The position numbers and the translations under genes were made by a program. The notes under the pieces were generated by a model. It was not told where the DNA came from and ran no database searches. It saw only the letters and a program-made list of their open reading frames with translations. Below, in pieces: positions 37,537 through 40,254 of a DNA stretch of 40,254 nucleotides. Origin of the DNA: an uncultured Burkholderiales bacterium. Lineage in GTDB: Bacteria; Pseudomonadota; Gammaproteobacteria; Burkholderiales; Burkholderiaceae_C. Every line of letters starts with the position of its first letter. Within the stretch, counting starts at the first letter, position 1. Where the stretch lies: the NCBI GenBank assembly GCA_903844385.1, contig CAIMTJ010000014.1:1-40254 (forward strand), in the 5' to 3' direction.

Positions 37537-38223
37537 ATGAACGACAACTCCAGGACTTTAAGACTTGCCCTTTGTGGGGCTTTGATCAGCTTGGGCGCAT
37601 TGAGCGGGTGCTCAATCCTCAAAAACCCCTTTGCCAAGGAATCCTCCACCGCTCAAACTGCGCTCGCCTCAACTGCCTCACCCACCTCAACTGTCTCAAC
37701 TGTCTCTGGCGCGGCCATGTCTGTGCCTGCGAGCACCAGCCCCAAGGTGCCCCCAAGGGCCAATTTGGACTACATCGAGACCGACAGTTTTGACAAACAC
37801 CTCGCGGCGGCCTTGGCCTCTGACTTGCCCGTCGTTCGAGTGCGCTTTGTCTATGAGGTTGAGCCCAGTAACTTGCCGGAAAAGCTTCAATTCCTTCTCT
37901 CGAGCATCCAACGCACCGGGGGTGTGGTCGACATGACTGTGCCGTTTGCCGATCAAAACCCGACACCCGCTTGGAGTTTCAAGGGCGCCATGGACCGCAT
38001 TTACACCAAACTCGAGCGTTTCTTGAGCAACTTATCCAATTCATCAAAAAGCATGATCGAGCGGGCATGGAAAAAGCCCTTTGAATCCATCGATACGCGC
38101 AACGCAAGCGTGGTCTTTGGTCAAAATAAAAAAGGGCAGGTGATTATCACCAGCGTGAACTTCACCCAACGCGCCTCCACCACAACCCTGCTCACACCCA
38201 TGGCCCCATCGAGTCGACCTTAA
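37537..38223 (+). CDS. putative lipoprotein, family unknown
   Basis: I do not recognise this protein. The 228 residues begin with a lipoprotein signal ending in LSGC (Cys25), so it is likely exported and lipid-anchored. Residues 33-75 are a Ser/Thr/Ala/Pro linker, coded partly by short ctcaactgtc-type direct repeats (37668-37705). A folded part from about 78 to 215 contains a beta-like stretch PVVRVRFVYEVEPS, amphipathic helices (WSFKGAMDRIYTKLERFLSN) and VVFGQNKKGQVIITSVNF. The ATG start follows a weak purine tract. It is divergent from sucA and 74 bp before a DUF3820 gene. A role in envelope function is only a guess. Confidence 0.8.
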   Translation: MNDNSRTLRLALCGALISLGALSGCSILKNPFAKESSTAQTALASTASPTSTVSTVSGAAMSVPASTSPKVPPRANLDYIETDSFDKHLAAALASDLPVVRVRFVYEVEPSNLPEKLQFLLSSIQRTGGVVDMTVPFADQNPTPAWSFKGAMDRIYTKLERFLSNLSNSSKSMIERAWKKPFESIDTRNASVVFGQNKKGQVIITSVNFTQRASTTTLLTPMAPSSRP

Positions 38224-38297
38224 AACGAGTTTTGAGCGAGCCGCGGTGTGTGTGTTTCTTGCGCCCCACCCCACCCTGATTCAATGAAAGTCGCCCA

Positions 38298-38570
38298 GTG
38301 AGCCCTGAGTCCTTGGAGCAGTTGGTGAGTCTGTCCATGCCTTATGGCAAGTACAAGGGACGGGTGCTGTGCGATTTGCCCTCGCACTATCTGAGCTGGT
38401 TTGCGCGCGAGGGATTTCCCAAAAACTCTTTGGGTGAACTCCTGCGACTCATGCATGAGATCGATCACAACGACCTCAGGGGCTTGTTGCAGCCTTTGAA
38501 AGACCGCTCACGGACACCTGCCTCAGCGCCGAGAAAACAAAGTGCCCTCGAAGTCAGTCCAAGGCCTTGA
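38298..38570 (+). CDS. DUF3820 family protein
   Basis: This 90-residue protein has the DUF3820 core MPYGKYKGRVLCDLPSHYLS (14-33), then WFAREGFPKNSLGELLRLMHEI, as in small proteins called putative quorum-sensing-regulated virulence factors in pseudomonads. The biochemical role is not established. The start is GTG at 38298. The last 25 residues are a basic disordered tail. Its 3' end overlaps the isochorismatase-fold gene by 17 bp, tail to tail. Confidence 0.9.
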   Translation: MSPESLEQLVSLSMPYGKYKGRVLCDLPSHYLSWFAREGFPKNSLGELLRLMHEIDHNDLRGLLQPLKDRSRTPASAPRKQSALEVSPRP

Positions 38571-39174
38571 GCCACGTGTGGACGTCTTCAAACCCGCCGT
38601 GCTCAGCACTCCTGAGCCACTCATAGACCACCATCTCGGTGGTCACGAGCTCTGCGCCTGCAGAGGCGAGCCGATCGAGTGCCGCATCTTTGTCACTTTG
38701 TCGTCTTGAGAGTGTCGCATCCACCACCACGTAGACTTCAAATTCATCGTCGAGTAAATCCAGCGCTGTTTGCAGCACCCCCACATGGGCCTCAAGTCCC
38801 AAGAGCACGATTTGGTTTTTTTCGGGTGCGGGGGTTTCCTTCTTTTGCAAATGCTTGGGCAAACTGCGCGCATTGCCTTGGGGGGGACCATTCTTCGCGG
38901 GGGGTCGAAGCATCTCAATCAAGCCCTCTTCACAGGCTGAAAACACCATTTTCGTGAGCGGCTTGGGGGCGAGCGCTTGAAGCGCTTGAGGCATATGTCC
39001 CCAAAGACTGGGGTACTGCTCGGTACAAAAGAGGGGCACGTGCAGCTCACGCGCGAGACGCGCGAGTAACTGCGCGCGCGCCAACAGCGAGCCCCCTTCA
39101 TGCACAGCCGCAAGAGCGCCCTCTTGCACGTCGAGAAAAATCAATTGGCATTCTTCGCTAGAAATCAACATCAT
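38554..39174 (-). CDS. isochorismatase-fold hydrolase family protein lacking the nucleophilic Cys
   Basis: The 206 residues have the cysteine-hydrolase (isochorismatase-like) fold. Asp15 (FLDVQEG) and Lys75 (LTKMVFSAC) match two members of the usual Asp-Lys-Cys triad. At the position of the catalytic Cys, in GLEAHVGVLQTALDL, the residue is Gly132 (codon GGG, 38779-38781), whereas most relatives have HVCV or QACI. A Pro/Lys/Gln-rich insertion of about 28 residues (91-119) precedes this motif. The protein is therefore probably not a conventional cysteine hydrolase. The start overlaps the acuI stop by 4 bp (ATGA); a second Met lies one codon on. Confidence 0.85.
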   Translation of the reverse strand: MMLISSEECQLIFLDVQEGALAAVHEGGSLLARAQLLARLARELHVPLFCTEQYPSLWGHMPQALQALAPKPLTKMVFSACEEGLIEMLRPPAKNGPPQGNARSLPKHLQKKETPAPEKNQIVLLGLEAHVGVLQTALDLLDDEFEVYVVVDATLSRRQSDKDAALDRLASAGAELVTTEMVVYEWLRSAEHGGFEDVHTWLKALD

Positions 39175-40151
39175 GACACCTTCACCACCACGCGGCCTTT
39201 GAGCAGGCCTTGTCTTAATGCATGGGCAGTGTCAATCACTTGCTCCAGAGCAATGACTTGGGTCATGCGCTCGAGCTTGAGCAAATCCAACTCTTTGGAC
39301 AAACGCTCCCAAGCTTGGACTCTCATGGGCATCGGCGCCATGACCGAATCAATACCGAGCAAACTCACCCCACGCAAAATAAACGGCATCACCGTGGCGG
39401 GTAAATCAAAGCCCTGGGCCAAGCCACAAGCGCTCACCGCCCCCCCATAACGCGTTTGGGCCAATGCATTGACCAAGGTATGCGAACCCACCGAGTCCAC
39501 CACCCCAGCCCACCTCTCTTTTTGCAAGGGCCGAGTGCTCGCCCCTGAGAGCTCAGCGCGGTCCATGACCGCTGTGGCCCCCAAGGCCATCAAGTAATCG
39601 CTTTCGTTCAATTTACCGGTGCTGGCCACCACAGCGTAGCCCATGCTCGAGAGCAAAGCCACAGCGACACTGCCAACACCGCCGCTCGCGCCCGTCACCA
39701 GCACCTCACCGCTGTCAGGCCTCAAGCCATGGCGCTCGAGCGCCATGACACTGAGCATGGCGGTGTAGCCAGCGGTCCCGATGGCCATGGCTTGCATGGC
39801 ACTCAAGCCGGTGGGCAAATGCACCAAGTTCTTGGACTCGAGCCTGGCGCGCTCGCTCAAGAGCCCCCAGCGCGTCTCCCCCAAGCCCCAGCCGTTGTGA
39901 ATGAAGGCGTCGCCCACGCGCCACTCGGGCGAGTCTGATGTGAGCACCACGCCTGAGCCGTCGATCCCAGCCACCATGGGCCAATGGCGCACCACGGGAG
40001 CGGTGTTGGTGATGGCCAAGGCGTCCTTGTAGTTGAGGGTGGAGTACAGAACTTGCGCACTCACGTCCCCCTCGGGAAGGGATTCTTCACTCAAACTGTC
40101 AATTCGAGCGCTGAAAGATTCATCTTTGCGAAGCACCAAGGCGTTGAACAT
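39171..40151 (-). CDS. acuI: acrylyl-CoA reductase family oxidoreductase (AcuI/YhdH)
   Basis: AcuI is an NADPH-dependent medium-chain reductase that turns toxic acryloyl-CoA into propanoyl-CoA. From ATG 40151 there are 326 residues, the usual length. It begins FNALVLRKDESF, has NYKDALAITN, GIDGSGVV, GDAFIHNGWGLGETRWG and the nucleotide-binding motif VTGASGGVGSVA, all close to YhdH/AcuI; no structural zinc cysteines are seen. The start at 40187 would add 12 unsupported residues. It is translationally coupled to the downstream isochorismatase-fold gene. A hairpin (40211-40244) lies 60-93 bp upstream. Confidence 0.92.
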   Translation of the reverse strand: MFNALVLRKDESFSARIDSLSEESLPEGDVSAQVLYSTLNYKDALAITNTAPVVRHWPMVAGIDGSGVVLTSDSPEWRVGDAFIHNGWGLGETRWGLLSERARLESKNLVHLPTGLSAMQAMAIGTAGYTAMLSVMALERHGLRPDSGEVLVTGASGGVGSVAVALLSSMGYAVVASTGKLNESDYLMALGATAVMDRAELSGASTRPLQKERWAGVVDSVGSHTLVNALAQTRYGGAVSACGLAQGFDLPATVMPFILRGVSLLGIDSVMAPMPMRVQAWERLSKELDLLKLERMTQVIALEQVIDTAHALRQGLLKGRVVVKVS

Positions 40152-40210
40152 GGCTCTTGTCTTTCTAAGGGGACCATCACGTGTCAAAGGGGTTGGGGGT
40201 CACGCAGAGA

Positions 40211-40244
40211 ATGTGGGGCTGTATGCATCATCAGCCCCCAACAT
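40211..40244. repeat. strong hairpin upstream of acuI
   Basis: ggggctg (40215-40221) and cagcccc (40232-40238) pair perfectly around a 10-nt loop; atgt (40211-40214) and acat (40241-40244) extend the stem past a 2-nt bulge. No T-run follows on either strand. It could be the terminator of a gene beyond the window edge, an operator, or an mRNA leader structure of acuI. Confidence 0.5.
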
Positions 40245-40254
40245 CCCCTGAGGG

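Overview
This window looks like core chromosome of a betaproteobacterium, order Burkholderiales and most likely a Comamonadaceae relative (inference). The evidence is the conserved block rlmN-ispG-hisS-yfgM-bamB-der-hfq-hflX-hflK-hflC-(DUF2065)-hisZ-purA, the block odhA-odhB-lpdA-zapE, the bamD/rluD divergent pair, and the sequence style of HisZ, LpdA and the conserved two-cysteine protein next to the YoaA-type helicase. I see no tRNA or rRNA gene, insertion sequence, prophage gene or CRISPR array.

Layout. 1-1300: an MFS exporter, possibly open at its 5' end. 1426-2973: rlmB and a YbbA-type ABC ATPase on the minus strand, the latter divergent from tesA. 3053-4981: tesA and mnmH on the plus strand, converging on metC. 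4975-24000: a long minus-strand run. Read in its own direction it is ndk, rlmN, ispG, hisS, yfgM, bamB, der, hfq, hflX, hflK, hflC, a DUF2065 gene, hisZ, purA, a phosphoribosyltransferase and metC. 22927-26668: rluD, scpB and rluB, also minus. 26711-27523: bamD on plus. 27489-37346: minus-strand odhA-odhB-lpdA-zapE, then a periplasmic coiled-coil protein translationally coupled to yoaA. 37537-38570: an unrecognised lipoprotein and a DUF3820 protein on plus. 38554-40151: acuI coupled to an isochorismatase-fold protein on minus.

Functional themes are RNA maturation and ribosome work (RlmB, RlmN, RluB, RluD, MnmH, HisS, Der, HflX, Hfq), envelope assembly and quality control (BamB, BamD, YfgM, HflK/HflC), the 2-oxoglutarate dehydrogenase complex (OdhA, OdhB, LpdA), and nucleotide and amino-acid metabolism (PurA, Ndk, phosphoribosyltransferase, HisZ, MetC).

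I found no obviously new multigene system. The unusual signals are smaller. An identical acidic octapeptide sits in the disordered tails of neighbouring ScpB and RluB, written with almost entirely different codons. Several gaps between same-strand genes hold intrinsic-terminator-like hairpins, often only 20-37 nt before the next start codon. Paired or competing inverted repeats precede hflK and rlmB. A heptanucleotide repeat contains the hflX stop codon. A GC-rich palindrome is embedded in the yoaA coding sequence. Conserved enzymes (HflX, RluD, MnmH, YoaA, isochorismatase) carry extra peptide insertions, and the isochorismatase-fold protein has Gly where the nucleophilic Cys is expected.
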